A stretch of DNA of 64,000 bases, taken from positions 1-64,000 of the forward strand of contig JAIXMQ010000092.1 in the NCBI GenBank assembly GCA_025716855.1. The letters are read 5' to 3'. Source of the stretch: Pilaira anomala (lineage: Eukaryota > Mucoromycota > Mucoromycetes > Mucorales > Mucoraceae). The notes below the pieces were generated by a model that searched no databases, was not told the DNA's origin, and saw nothing but the letters and a program-made list of their open reading frames with translations. How positions within the stretch are numbered: position 1 is the stretch's first letter; each line of letters starts with the position of its first letter. Positions 50,154 to 62,219 of the stretch are shown piece after piece. The position numbers and the translations under genes are program-made.

Positions 50154-50820
50154 ACAAATACATGTACAGACCGTTCCTGAGGGAATCGAGATCTTTTTTT
50201 TTTTTTTTTTTTTTTTCAAATGCATATATTTTAACTTAATTCAAAAAAAAAAAAAAAAAAAAAAAAAAACGTCATATCCATTTGACTAAGTCTAACTTTC
50301 ATATACGTAAGTTTTCTTTTTTTTTTTTTTTTTTTTTTTTTTGCTTTACTCTCAAGTAAATACTTTTTCAAAAAGATATAGTCAAATGATTATTTGACTA
50401 TTTGACTCACACACACAAAATAGACTACTGATTTTTTAAAGAGGAAAAATACATCTTTTTAAGCAACAAAAAATCTTTTTTAAGGTATGACAATACAATC
50501 TTATTTTTGAACTAAATCATATTTAGTAAAACAAGGTGTAACCTTGAAAGAAAAAAGATCTAGGCTTTTGTGTACATTGTACAAGCTTATTATTTTATAA
50601 GACTAAAAAGGTATACACAACTCCGAATTTAGTCAATGATGTACAACACTGTAAAAAAAAGTTTAATTTGTAAATTAAGTTTCATATTAAAGAGCGAGAG
50701 AGAGAGAGAGGGAGAGAGAGAGAGAGAGGGAGAGAGAGAGAAAAGGTATTAAGAGATAAAGTGAGGAGATATATGTAATAAAAAGGATAGTTATATGTAC
50801 AAAGAAAATATTGAGAGAAA
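50154..50820. repeat. Low-complexity interval with poly-A/T and (GA)n
   Basis: Contains T and A homopolymers of 20-28 nt (50193-50343) and a (GA)n tract with GGGA interruptions at about 50694-50742. No coding potential was seen. Confidence 0.7.
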
Positions 50821-51111
50821 TTAGGAAGAGTGATTTGACATTGAACGTTTCTTTTTTGAAATAGTAGTAAGAAATCTCTTTAATTTGTTTCCTGATGATG
50901 GTTTTTCTTCAAAACTAAAAGTAGGTGAAGAAGGAGACGAAGATGAATCAAACGAGTTAAATGATCGAGTAAAGATAGGTTGCATTGTTTGTGGTGATGA
51001 ATGATGGGATTCACTGGATGACATTGAAAAGAACGATGCTTTTGAAGGTGATGATTGTTGTGCATAAATACTTGGTTCAATAATATCAAAGTGTTCTGTA
51101 AATCTTGACAT
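50821..51111 (-). CDS. Small Ser-rich basic-tailed protein, 96 aa
   Basis: Single exon. It begins MSRFTEHFDIIEPSIYAQ, continues as a Ser/Pro/Phe-rich disordered stretch and ends in a basic patch (GNKLKRFLTTISKKKRS). No signal peptide, membrane span or known domain. The clear start, even codon pattern and absence of homopolymers inside the frame favour a real gene. The length and composition are those of small fungal phosphoproteins; no function can be assigned. Confidence 0.55.
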   Translation of the reverse strand: MSRFTEHFDIIEPSIYAQQSSPSKASFFSMSSSESHHSSPQTMQPIFTRSFNSFDSSSSPSSPTFSFEEKPSSGNKLKRFLTTISKKKRSMSNHSS

Positions 51112-52506
51112 TTTTTTTTTTAAAGTTAAGAAGATATAAAAAAAAAAAAAAAAAGGATACTTTCTTTCAAGCCCTTTTTTATAATTGTATCGTAATTTGA
51201 ATCAGTGTAAAATCACCTTGATTTTTGGCTTTAAACGTCCGATAATGGTTCCGTCAGACCCGGACCCATTTGAAGAAACACACACACACACACACACAAA
51301 TAATCAGGAGCTTTGTTTAAAATCCCGTTAAAAAAAACACACTTTGTTTGATTTGAACCAATAAAAAATACTCATTCTATAGTATATATGTATATCAACT
51401 GTTCATTATAATATAACTTTTTTAACAACGTGTTATTATTTCTAATTTAGTATCACTGCGGAGAGAAAGCTCCCGTCTTTTGTAAACTTAGGAACTTCTC
51501 GAATAAAATGTAATTGATAGAAATAATAATATCGAATGAATTCTTTAAAATACAATTTTAACTATTCAGAAATAAAAATTTTTTTTTCTAATCAAGGTAG
51601 GTGCAGGTACTGCTTGTATCTTGATCGATATCCTAGATATATTTACTTATATTTTATACCTGTTTATAATGTAATCAAATTAATGACCCTGTTATTATCC
51701 AACCTCTCTTATGGTCTGATATACCAGTATTGGTCTGCTAGTAATAAAATCTCAAATGGCAAACGAGAATCTTCCATAATTGGAACTGACAAATACATTT
51801 ATGAATTTACCTGCAACTCTAAACACCATATATAATTAAAAATTTACTCGTAGATTGAATTCATACGTTATTCATCAATCATAACCCAAACTGTCACTTT
51901 CTTCACTGCTAAAATCAAGAATTATGGGATCATAAAATAAATTATAATTATACATACATAAATTGAACTCAAGTGTATAAATAGAAACCAAGGCTTATCC
52001 GAGGTCTGTTACTTTACTCACAATGTCTTTTTTTTTTTTTTTTTTTACTCGAAATTTATGCTGCTTTTATTAAGATAATAGAACTCTTATATTTTTGTTA
52101 CTGATTTGTAGAGCTTCAATGCTTTAGCACAAAAGGCCTGTATTTGTAGTTACCCGATTTTGTATGTAATAACCGGACTTCCTTTTGATTGTATACGCTT
52201 TTATTATACACATGTGCCAAAAAAATATTTCATACTAAAAATGTAACATCGAACACAAAGAAAAGTTCGTTCGGATCACAGCAATCAACCTAGAACAAAT
52301 CTTCTTCAATTGGCCAATTTTTTTTTTTTTAAAAAAAAAAAAATTGTATCAAGCGTACGACAAGTACCTTCTTTTTTTTTTCATGTTGAATATTGATAAA
52401 TATAAGAATCACAAACATGGTGCTTAACAAATATATCAAGATCTTCAATAATGAAGTAGTATAATTGTCATCTTTTTAAATTGTGTGTTGAAAAAGTTCG
52501 TTTATT
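51112..52506. other. 1.4-kb interval without a supported gene
   Basis: The promoter of the small Ser-rich gene probably lies within the first 300 bp, which include a (CA)n run at about 51280-51298. The rest is AT-rich with no convincing frame; the plus frame at 51536-51835 is motif-free. Confidence 0.5.
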
Positions 52507-52780
52507 TTAGTGCTTGTTTGCAGAAAAAAGCACCAGAGTGATTTCAGTAGCACGGGGAGCAGGTTTTCCAGCAACATACGAGTACATTTTCGTGAAATCC
52601 TTGGGTAATGTAATATATAGAGCATATTTCAAGCATTACATAGCAACCATAAGGGAGGTGGTGATAAAAAATATCATTTGTAGGCCAATGACCAAGATAC
52701 AGATAACACCATCGTACATGATAAGCTGCTTTTTCCCTGATTTGGTAGCTGAATTTGTTCTGCGTGATTGATTCGCACAA
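52507..52780 (-). pseudogene. Decayed C-terminus of a membrane protein
   Basis: One minus-strand frame reads ANQSRRTNSATKSGKKQ, then a hydrophobic span (GVICILVIGLQMIFFITTSL), then an in-frame TAA at 52637-52639, then CLKYALYITLPKDFTK, MYSYVAGKPAPRATEITLV and a terminal stop. A basic loop, a membrane span and a soluble tail suggest the end of a membrane protein. The premature stop and absence of upstream exons indicate a relic. Family not recognised. Confidence 0.4.
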
Positions 52781-54059
52781 AAGGGGATCCATAAAGATAA
52801 GCAGCATTGGAGAGAACGCCGATTCTCTTTCTTGAGGTTACTACACCACTACTTTGGTGAAGATTGCTTTCTCTCTCGCAAATCAGCAAGAATACTGTAG
52901 AATTGAGCTTTCTTAGTTTTGCGGATCAAATGTATATTTTCTGATCTTAAAAAACTTATCTTTCGATCAAAGCTGTTATATAGTATTTTGGTAGAAATGT
53001 GTATGAAGAGAGGGCTGCTTTGATTCGGCTTAATTAATATAATATGCAAAAGAGCCAAGATCTCCTGGACGTTTGACTGGGGGGGGGGGCGGAGGAGCTC
53101 CTTACTCTGAAAACCGATTCAGCAAAAACCGCAACAACTTGGTAATCATAAAACTTTTGGTCTTTTTATATTTCCATGAATTTTTTGTCATATTTAAATT
53201 GATTATTATTATGAGTTTTTCAAATAAAAACCAAAAAAGAGTCTTTGGACCTCTATACCGGCAAACAGTTGAGTATGCCTTATAAAAGCATACGTGTGAT
53301 TTTATCATCTAACATACTAAAAAAAAAAAAAGATGTGTTTTGTTTATTTCAGAGTGAAATAAGTAAAACATATTAGCTGGACGTGTCATGTTGGCTTTTT
53401 GTCTAAACCAAAGTTGTTTGAATGGAGAATAACAAGATCAAATAACATCGCTATCAGTTCCTTAAAAAAAAAAACGTAAGTTTCTTATGATTTATTACTT
53501 ATAAGATTTTTTTTTTTTTATTCAAGTATTCTGTGGTCATCTTCTCATGCATGATTAAGCCAGTAGAAACGGAGTGAATGAGAAATAAATAAAAAAGAGT
53601 GGATTTTTGTGTAAGCATTTTCAAGTAATAAAAACAATCAATAACTAATTTACAAAAAGTTAAATCGGGAGCTCCAAAAGCAATTATAAGCTAGAACACA
53701 TGATGTCTAATCAGTTGGATTTTAACGGTGATAAAGCCCTATATCAATCAACATTATCACAGAGTAATTTTCCTCACTTCTTGCTGACATTTTTCTCAGA
53801 GTTGATATGATACCTCACTTCTGTTGACTTTTAATTTTTTTTTTTTTTGGGTTCTCAGGCACCTAAAAATTATGTCAATCATATCCATCATCCCAGTAGT
53901 GGGATGGTGTTGAATACGCACTGGCTTCACTTTTCTCAATAAAAATCCAAAAAGACTGTTTTTTTTAACTGACGACGGTGACTGTCATACTACAAATGAA
54001 TTTTCCATTCTTCAACATCCCTCTCTCTAATTTTTTTTTTTCTTTTTATTACAATAACA
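52781..54059. other. 1.3-kb interval upstream of guanylate kinase
   Basis: Includes a G10 run at about 53079-53088 and AT-rich sequence; no supported gene. The last ~150 bp are T-rich and probably form the guanylate kinase promoter and leader. Confidence 0.5.
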
Positions 54060-54785
54060 ATGCAAACTGCTTCAAAGATCTTTGTCATCTCTGGTCCTTC
54101 AGGATCTGGAAAATCAACTTTATTAAAGCGTCTCTTTAACGAATACCCTTCTACTTTTGGTTTCAGTATTTCTCGTAAGTTTTTTTTTTATTTATTCACC
54201 CCCCTTTTTTTTTTGTTAAAGAAAAGCTTTTCTGATCAAATAAAGATCTTTCTAGACACCACTCGTAAACCTCGTCCTGGAGAGTTAAATGGTAAAGATT
54301 ATCATTTCGTTGAAAAGGAAGATATGGTAAAGGAAGTAGCAGCTGGTAAATTTATTGAAAGTGCTACTTTTTCAGGAAACATGTATGGTAAGTAAAAAAA
54401 AAAAAAAAAAAAAGATAAAGAGAGAAATATAATGGAACAGTGGATTGATGTTTTTCTATTACTAGGTACCTCTATTAAAGCTGTTGAGGATGTTGTTGCT
54501 GATGGAAAAGTGTGTATGCTCGATATCGATATGCAAGGTGTTCAATCTGTCAAGAACACACAATTGAACCCTAAATATATCTTTGTTCAACCTCCCAGCT
54601 TAGATGTTTTAGAACAACGTCTTCGTGGACGTGGTACTGAAAAGGAAGAGGCTATCTTGGCTCGTTTAGCTGCTTCCAAGAGAGAATTAGAGTATGGTGC
54701 TATTCCCGGTAATTACGATCATGTCATTATCAATGATGATTTAGAAAAGGCTTATAATAGCTTAAAGAAGGCTATTTTTGTTTAG
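54060..54785 (+). CDS. GUK1: Guanylate kinase
   Basis: Three exons (54060-54174, 54256-54387, 54466-54785) encode 188 residues, the standard length. The P-loop reads [16 protein letters not shown] at about 10-25. The GMP-binding signature follows the first splice junction ([20 protein letters not shown]), and [17 protein letters not shown] and [16 protein letters not shown] complete the core. The lid region [17 protein letters not shown] and the C-terminal [14 protein letters not shown] are conserved. It phosphorylates GMP to GDP with ATP in the cytosol and feeds GTP synthesis and cell-wall glycosylation. Confidence 0.97.
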
Positions 54786-56568
54786 AGAAGATTATTTATT
54801 AAATTATTTTAGAGAAAAATAAAAACCAATTAATAAATCAAAAGCAGGATATATATATATATATATCAAAATCATTACCATGTATTTACACTGTGCTTAA
54901 ATCTGATTTTGTCCTGTCACCTATGAAATCTTTATGGAGAAACTTAAGAATCCTTGAATAGTCATCATGCTATTTGTATACATGGGCTAGCTTTTACATT
55001 AACAGCATCAATCTTTTTGAACTTTATGTTACCCAGGCAACAACACCTAAAATATCATCATAATACTTTATGGTATTTCTTGGTTTAATTTAGGATATGG
55101 CAGGTGTTATTACACTTTCTTTGATGACACCATACAACTTTGACTTTAGTTTTTTAAAAAAAAAATTATGAAAAAAAAAACTCAATGTCACTTTATCATC
55201 CAAAAATCAGTGAAACAATGAAGTTGCTCTTTTAAAAATTCAGGGACGATCTCTCTCTACGTAGGTCTTTTTTAAAGTTTATAAGCATAATTCATTGGCT
55301 TCTTTCGTGTAACAAAATCATACGGAGAGACCCTTTCCAATCAATTTACATATTTCACAACCTATAAAACTCCATGAAAAACGGAAACCAAGGTCTAAAA
55401 GAATATATCTCGATGGAGAGGGTGTGTGTACAGACATTATATATATGCTTTACTTTTTTTTTCAGGTACGCAGTTCTAAAGTTGTCTAATTGAGGCCCAC
55501 TACTAACTAATACAGAAATATTTATAGAAGGTAACTAAGCAGTATCGATTTGATTGGAAAGATGTTTCAATAATATTCGTGATCACTAATTTCCAGCGTA
55601 ATCTGCTCAAAAACATGGATCGCCAAAAGAAAAGAACTACTATTGTAGTTATCTATTTAAGATCAAATACAGCCAATCATACAAACACAAAACATCTAGT
55701 GTAACAAGAAATAAGAAGAATGAGAATTGGTTGAGTATTTCCAAACACGCCCTGTTGTTGATAATGATGGAGGGAGTGATAATCACATTTTCATTTTTTA
55801 AACGAAAAGACGATCTTAAGAGAATTGGTCTTACATCATAAAGTGGGTGATATAACTAGATTAACATGTACAATTCGATTTGCGAGAAACTTCTTTCGTT
55901 GTAGACTGGTTACTCTTGATAATATTTGCAATGACTTTTTTTTTTTTACGCGAATGACGAAATCGGATGATTTATTTTACTCGGGAGCCTTCAAGTATTG
56001 ATAATACATACAGTCATATTTTTCAAATAAAAAAAAAAAAATTGAATCCTCTTTGTTCCAACGATAAAAGCAATACAACACACACTCTCTTTTTACGTTT
56101 TTAAATAAAATGTGTTTTTTTAACGTTACCTAGTTTTATTTTATATTGGTGCACAATGGTGTAACATCTTTTTTTTTTAACTGAACTACAGGTAACATAT
56201 ATTATATTATTAACTTTTTCCCACCCTCATTCTCAGAAAGGGCTGAGCTGTACATACATACCAATTAAAACCTATAACCATGAAAGAAAACGCGTTTCTA
56301 ATACTCTTAATCCACTAATTCATTGAATTTAAAGATGATTTTAAAACTCGCGTAAGACAAAAAAAAAACAAAGTAAAGCAAATCTTTGCATAATTCATAA
56401 ATTACCCCTATTGTTGATTAATAGTATAAAAACAAACAAATAAGATCTTTTGATTCCTTTTTAAAGTAAAAACGCTAAAAATACAAAAGAAACGCTGCCC
56501 TTAAAAAAAAAAAAAAAAAAAAGTGTGTTTATTAATTCTATTACAAAAAGGTAAGGGTAAGGGTATTA
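54786..56568. other. 1.8-kb gap between convergent genes
   Basis: AT-rich DNA between the guanylate kinase and urease 3' ends. No open frame, repeat or RNA gene was supported. Confidence 0.55.
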
Positions 56569-57810
56569 TTAAAAGAGAAAAGTAGTGTGTGTCATAGGCA
56601 AAGCATCCACTGGATCACAAACACACTCTTCACCATCTACAGTCACTGCATACGTTTCTGGATCCACTGCAATCTTTGGCATCGCATCATTCCATTTCAT
56701 ATCTTTCTTCGATACATCACGACAATTCTTTACTGCCTCTACTCGTTTTCTCAGTTTGTAACTTTCAATTGTTCCATTATCAATTGAAATTTGCGATACA
56801 AATATCATACAACTCTTTGACAACGCGGATGGAAATGATCCAAACATTGGTCTAGACACGATTGGCTCTGTAGTTGAAATCGATCCGTTTGCATCACCTA
56901 GTGTATTTAAAAAAAAAAATAAGTATTTTTATAATTTTCTATAATTTTTATAATATAACTTTTACCCATTTGTCCCCATACAATGATACCTCCTTTCAAT
57001 ATCAGTTCCGGCTTACTACCAAAGAATGATGGTCTAAAAGCAACAAGATCGGCTACTTTACCTACTTCAATTGATCCTACCAAATGACTTATACCATGCG
57101 CTAATGCCCTATTTATAAATACAATTTTATCCTGAATTAATAATAATGATATAAACGAATAAAAAAATAATAATAATAATAATAAAAAAACTTACACATT
57201 AATTGTATACTTTGCAATATATCGTTTGATTCGGATATTATCGTCTGCGCGACCCTCATCTTCAGGTAATTTACCACGCTGTGATTTCATCTTGTGTGCC
57301 GTTTTCCACGTACGTAACACAACTTCTCCTACTCTACCCATCGCTTGACAATCTGAACTAATCATACTAATTGCTCCAATATCGTGCAACACATCCTCTG
57401 CTGCAATTGTCTCTGCTCGAATACGACTTTCTGCAAACGCAACGTCTTCAGGAATCGTCTTACTTAAATGATGGCATACCATTAACATATCAATGTGTTC
57501 ATCAAGCGTATTTGCAGTAAATGGTCGAGTAGGGTTCGTTGAAGATGGCAATACATTAGGTTCACTACATACCGTAATAACTTATGCAACTTATGAGTCT
57601 CCTGGTAAATTAAAAAAAAAAAACGATATTAATATAGATACTTACTATCAGGGGCATGGCCACCTCCTGCACCTTCACTATGATACGTATGAATCGTTCT
57701 TCCCTTAAAAGCTTCAATTGTGCTCTCAACAAATCCACCTTCATTCAAAGTATCTGTATGAATTGTCGTCTAATAAAAGCAGTTTATTTTTAGTTTTATT
57801 TTCCCACATG

Positions 57811-57844
<34 letters not shown>

Positions 57845-58962
57845 TGAATATCTAATTCATCACTGATACTCAAACAAGTATCAATTGCTTTAGAATTTGC
57901 ACCATAATCTTCATGAATCTTTAAAGCCATACATCCAGCTTCTACTTGCTCTCTTAACGGTTCCATTGCAGAACAACTACCTTTGCCTGAGAACCCAAAA
58001 TTAAGTGGAAGATCATCAGTTGCCTGCATCATCGTTTCTAGATGGTATTTTCCAGGTGTACAAGTTGTAGCATTTGAGCCCGTATTAGGTCCTGTACCAC
58101 CACCGATCAACGTTGTAATACCACTCGATAAAGCCTATGTATGACCATGGAGTTAAAAACAAAATTTTCTTATTATTACACAGAATATTATTACCTCATA
58201 ACACATTTGTGGACAAAGATAATGAACATGTGAATCAATAGCACCAGCTGTAAAAATCAAACCTTCACCTGCCAAGACCTCTGTACTTGCACCAAAAATC
58301 ATTCCAGGCGTTACACCATCCATGATATCAGGATTACCAGCCTTTCCAATTCCTTTAATCAACCCATCTTTAATACCAATATCCGCCTTATAAATTCCAG
58401 AATGATCAATGATCATTGCATTCGTAATCAAAAGATCCAATACATCCTTATCCACATCAAAAGTAGATTGTCCCATGCCTTCTCGTAACACTTTTCCTCC
58501 ACCAAACTTACATTCATCACCATACACTGTATAATCCTTTTCAATGCGTGCCCACAAGTTTGTATCTGCAAGTCTTACTAAATCTCCTGTAGTTGGCCCG
58601 AAATGATCAATGTAATAATCACGCTCAAGAGAATAAGGCGGTGCATTGGGTAAAAGAGGTGCATTGGAATCATGCATAAACCCAAGCGACATCAAATTAT
58701 TAATAATTTGTGGTAGCTTGATCATATCCACTGCGCCAGTGGCTAGTCCATTGCCTCCCGAAATAATCTTTTTACCTCCAATCTCAACAAGCGTCACCGT
58801 CTTGAAATCACCTGGTTCAAATCGCATTGCGGATCCTGCTGGAATATCAAGTCGCATACCGTACGCAAGAGCTCGATTAAAGTTCAAGTTTTTATTTGTC
58901 TCTATAAAGTGAAAATGCGACCCAACCTTTAAAAAGATTTTAATATAAAATATAACACAAAC

Positions 58963-58993
<31 letters not shown>

Positions 58994-59632
58994 ACCTGAA
59001 TCGCACGATCTCCATGATTTGTCACAGTTAATGATAACCTTCTTCTATCCATATTCAAAATCACAGGCTGAGGCATGGCAATAATTGCACCAGGCGCGTC
59101 CTCTCTATTTCTAGCACCATGCAATTCAAACTTTGACTGCTCAGGTATCGGAAAGAACGATCCATACAGCGCCATTTCCAAATTACCATTATCCGTACAA
59201 ATAGGTTCTTGCACCGTAACAAGGTACGTACCATCAGGAAATGTACCTTCGACCTGAATCTCTTTCACAATATCAATTGTCTCTGGTAAAACATGTCTTC
59301 TTCCCAACATCTGTTTACCTAAATCCATCAATTGGGATACACTATAGCATCCATCTCGCATGAATTCAAGTAATTGAGATGAAATAAGTGCTGTTGCTTC
59401 AATATAATTTAATTGAATACCACGTGCTAATCTCTTTTGTGCAAGTGTACCAACTACAGAAATAAAATGCGGCATTTTTTATGTCAGGAACTAAACCCGA
59501 ATTGGGAAAGGGGAGGAGGGGGAAAAAGTGAAAAATTATACCCAAAAATATAATAATTTATTCATTTTTGGTGATTTATTATTTACCTTGATGTACCAAG
59601 AGTTTATCTAACTCACGAGGGACGAGGCGCAT
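56569..59632 (-). CDS. URE1: Urease, single-chain fungal type
   Basis: Eight exons (59632-59587, 59453-58996, 58926-58195, 58134-57844, 57769-57646, 57580-57196, 57108-56966, 56897-56569) encode 835 residues, the usual length of the eukaryotic gamma-beta-alpha fusion. The gamma part starts [20 protein letters not shown]. The beta part ends with [12 protein letters not shown] and [14 protein letters not shown]. The alpha part has the nickel site: [12 protein letters not shown], the carbamylated Lys in [39 protein letters not shown] and the active-site flap MVCHHLSK. It hydrolyses urea to ammonia and carbamate and needs nickel delivered by accessory proteins. The accessory gene UreG starts 1.27 kb away on the other strand. 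Confidence 0.97.
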
Positions 59633-59876
59633 ATTTAAAAAAAAAAAAGGTAAAGAGCAAATAAAAGTATTGAGAATAAACAAAAACAATCAAGATAAAA
59701 AAAAAAAAGTAAATAAAAAAAATATATATATCAAAAACAGAGAGACAGAGAGAGATGATTATCAATTGAACCAAAAATAGAGAAGAAAAAAAATATCGGG
59801 GCAAAGAGGTTTCTCAAAAAAACTGAGCGAAAATATACCCTTTATAAAGATTTCCCAGAAGTTCCTGTCAAACTAT

Positions 59877-59902
59877 CTTACTCCGTCACAAAACAGTCTC
59901 AT
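59877..59902 (+). promoter_or_regulatory. Repeated upstream motif, urease-proximal copy
   Basis: Contains CTTACT, then CCGTCACAA and ACAGTCTCAT. It lies about 245 bp upstream of the urease ATG and matches the UreG-proximal copy except for small indels. CCGTCA is the complement of TGACGG, a bZIP-like half-site, but the factor is unknown. Confidence 0.5.
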
Positions 59903-60783
59903 TTCATCAAGTGTCGTTTAGGAGCATTATATCCTTAAAACAGGTTTGTTTACATGTTTGTTCATGTGATTACATATTAACCTATGCACTTTTTCACAAA
60001 TATAAATCTTTTTGTTATGTACATCATAAGCAAAAAAAAAAAAAAATAACATTACCATGCGAGACAAGCTGGAGCCATACTATCGATATCACTTTTAAAG
60101 ACTCGTCACTATCATTTTGGCCGGGAAAGTATTAGCAATCTTGCCCAAAGGCATATACGGTGTTTCTCTATCCAATTCATTTTTTTTTAAAAGAGTTTAT
60201 AACACTCTCGACAAGATGGTGTTTCTAATAAGATTTTCGTCCAATTTGTTTTTGTCGTTGGCAAGCATAAATCAATGTTCGATGCCTTTAACGATTTATC
60301 TAGTTAAAACATTACATTTATCAGAAAACCAAAGCTGTAGCTCAACTCATATAGAAGCGCCATTCAATCGTTCAAGACAAATATGCTTGTATTGTTTTGG
60401 TATTTCTGGTCTAACTAATAAAAAAAAAAACTTAAATCTATGTGTGTGCGTCTGAGGCTACAAAATATTTAATCTGTTTTATTTTAAACAGCACTTGAAG
60501 GAAGACAATAGTCTTCCTTTCGGACTGAATGTATTTTCTGTTTTTTTATAGCAGTTTATGTATGCGGTTTTTTGTCGTTATCGTGCTTTTCGCATCACTA
60601 CGTACATGTACTTGTCTATTAAAATAAGCAAGAATTCAATAAGATAGTCAACAATAAGAAATTTGAAGGTGTAACATAAATTTTGTTAAATACATCTATA
60701 GCCGTGAGTGTTTTTTTTTCGAATAGTATTTAACATGAACCATTCAGGTACACTCGGAACGGGGAAAGAAAAAAAAAAGTTAC

Positions 60784-60813
60784 CTTACTACCCCGTCACA
60801 AGGACAGTCTCAT
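60784..60813 (+). promoter_or_regulatory. Repeated upstream motif, UreG-proximal copy
   Basis: Contains CTTACTACC, then CCGTCACAAGGACAGTCTC. It lies about 85 bp upstream of the UreG ATG, in the same orientation as the urease-proximal copy. Confidence 0.5.
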
Positions 60814-60898
60814 CTAAAAAAACTACGAATAATTAGAGAACATAGAAATGAAATACCTTTTTATCCCCTTTTTTTCCATAACAAATATAATAAAAACA

Positions 60899-62108
60899 AT
60901 GACAAACACTTGCCGTTTCGAAGAGCACGCTTCCTCTGCTCAAAAATCCCATGATGATGGTCATGGTCATCAACACCAACACGCCCACGACGCTCATGAT
61001 CACGGCCACACACACGAACAAATGGATTCTCCTGGTAGATACCAAGAACGTCCTAAAGCCATCTATGATAACCGTGACTGGTCCGAAAGAGCCTTTACTG
61101 TTGGTATTGGAGGGTAAATATACTGTTCTGACGCGTTTCATAACAAATCTGTATACTTATGCCCCTTACTTAATAAGTCCTGTAGGTTCTGGTAAGACTG
61201 CATTGATGTTGGCATTATGTCAACGTCTTCGTGAAAAATACTCTCTTGCTGCTGTTACAAACGATATCTTTACCAAAGAAGATACCGAGTTCTTGGTACG
61301 TAACGCTGCTTTACCTGAAGACCGTATTGCCGCTATTGAAACTGGTGGTTGTCCTCACGCTGTAAGTTTCTTTCGTTTTTTTTTTAAAAAAAAAAGTGTA
61401 TATATCTAAAACCTTAATTTTCTGTATATAGGCTATTCGGTAACACAAACACACAGCTTTTTTTTTTCGAAAAAAGAGAATCACTAACGCTTATCTTATC
61501 TATAGTGAAGATGTTTCTGCAAACTTGAATGCTTTAGAAACACTCCATAGTAAATTCAACACTCAACTTTTATTGATTGAGTCTGGTGGTGATAATTTAG
61601 CTGCTAATTATAGGTATACTATTTGATAATACCCCGTACAAATATAGAATAATACCTCTCTAATCTTTTTTTTTTCGTTTTGTGTAGCCGTGAATTAGGT
61701 AACACTTAATATTTCCTATCTTTAATGCCGCCTCCACCCGTGTATTAACACTTTTATTTTTCATTTAATAGCGGATTATATCATTTATGTCATCGATGTT
61801 GCTGGTGGTGATAAAGTACCTAGAAAAGGAGGTAAGAAGATGTTTCAAAAAATAAAATCATATGCTTTGAAGTTAACTTATAAACATTAGGACCTGGTAT
61901 TACTCAAAGTGATTTATTAGTTGTCAACAAGACAGATTTAGCTGAAATCATTGGTGCTAATTTAGACGTAATGGCTCGTGATGCCAAAAAGATGAGAGGT
62001 GATGGCCCTACCGTATTTGCTCAAGTCAAGAATGGTGTTGCTATGGACGAAATTATTTCTCTCATCTTGGGTGAATGGCGTGCAAGTGGTGCTGCTGAAT
62101 CTGCTTAA
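60899..62108 (+). CDS. UREG: Urease accessory GTPase UreG
   Basis: Seven exons (60899-61113, 61178-61361, 61432-61439, 61506-61613, 61688-61698, 61772-61831, 61891-62108) encode 267 residues. Exons 3 and 5 are only 8 and 11 nt, yet both are needed to rebuild conserved sequence (GGCPHAAIRED and [15 protein letters not shown]). A His-rich N-terminus (ten His within 25 residues, [20 protein letters not shown]) is a typical nickel-binding extension of eukaryotic UreG. The GTPase core has the P-loop [30 protein letters not shown], metal site [35 protein letters not shown] and VVNKTDLA. UreG uses GTP to help insert nickel into urease with UreD and UreF, which are not in this window. Confidence 0.95.
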
Positions 62109-62219
62109 AAAGCCCAATTATTGGGAATCCCAACAAAACGGAGTATAAAATAACATGATACAATAAACAAATATTTTTTTCCTTCCCTTTCTCTTCCCTT
62201 TAAACTTTTATTTTCTGTC

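Larger units (their letters stand above)
59633..60898. promoter_or_regulatory. Shared upstream region of urease and UreG
   Basis: The 1,266 bp between divergent starts contain both promoters. A near-identical sequence occurs once near each gene (59877-59902 and 60784-60813). An open frame at 60117-60455 has no recognisable motif and is not accepted as a gene. Confidence 0.55.

Noticed and set aside
51536..51835. Plus-strand open frame of 99 codons
   Set aside because: AT-driven Ile/Tyr/Asn/Ser composition, with no motif, intron signals or promoter context.
56550..56566. GGTAAGGGTAAGGGTA tract resembling telomeric repeat
   Set aside because: TAAGGG is not a rotation of TTAGGG, there are only about two and a half units, and it lies in a urease 3' region.
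60117..60455. Plus-strand open frame of 112 codons in the urease/UreG intergenic region
   Set aside because: Low-complexity ends (poly-Phe, poly-Lys), no recognisable domain, and position inside a shared promoter region.
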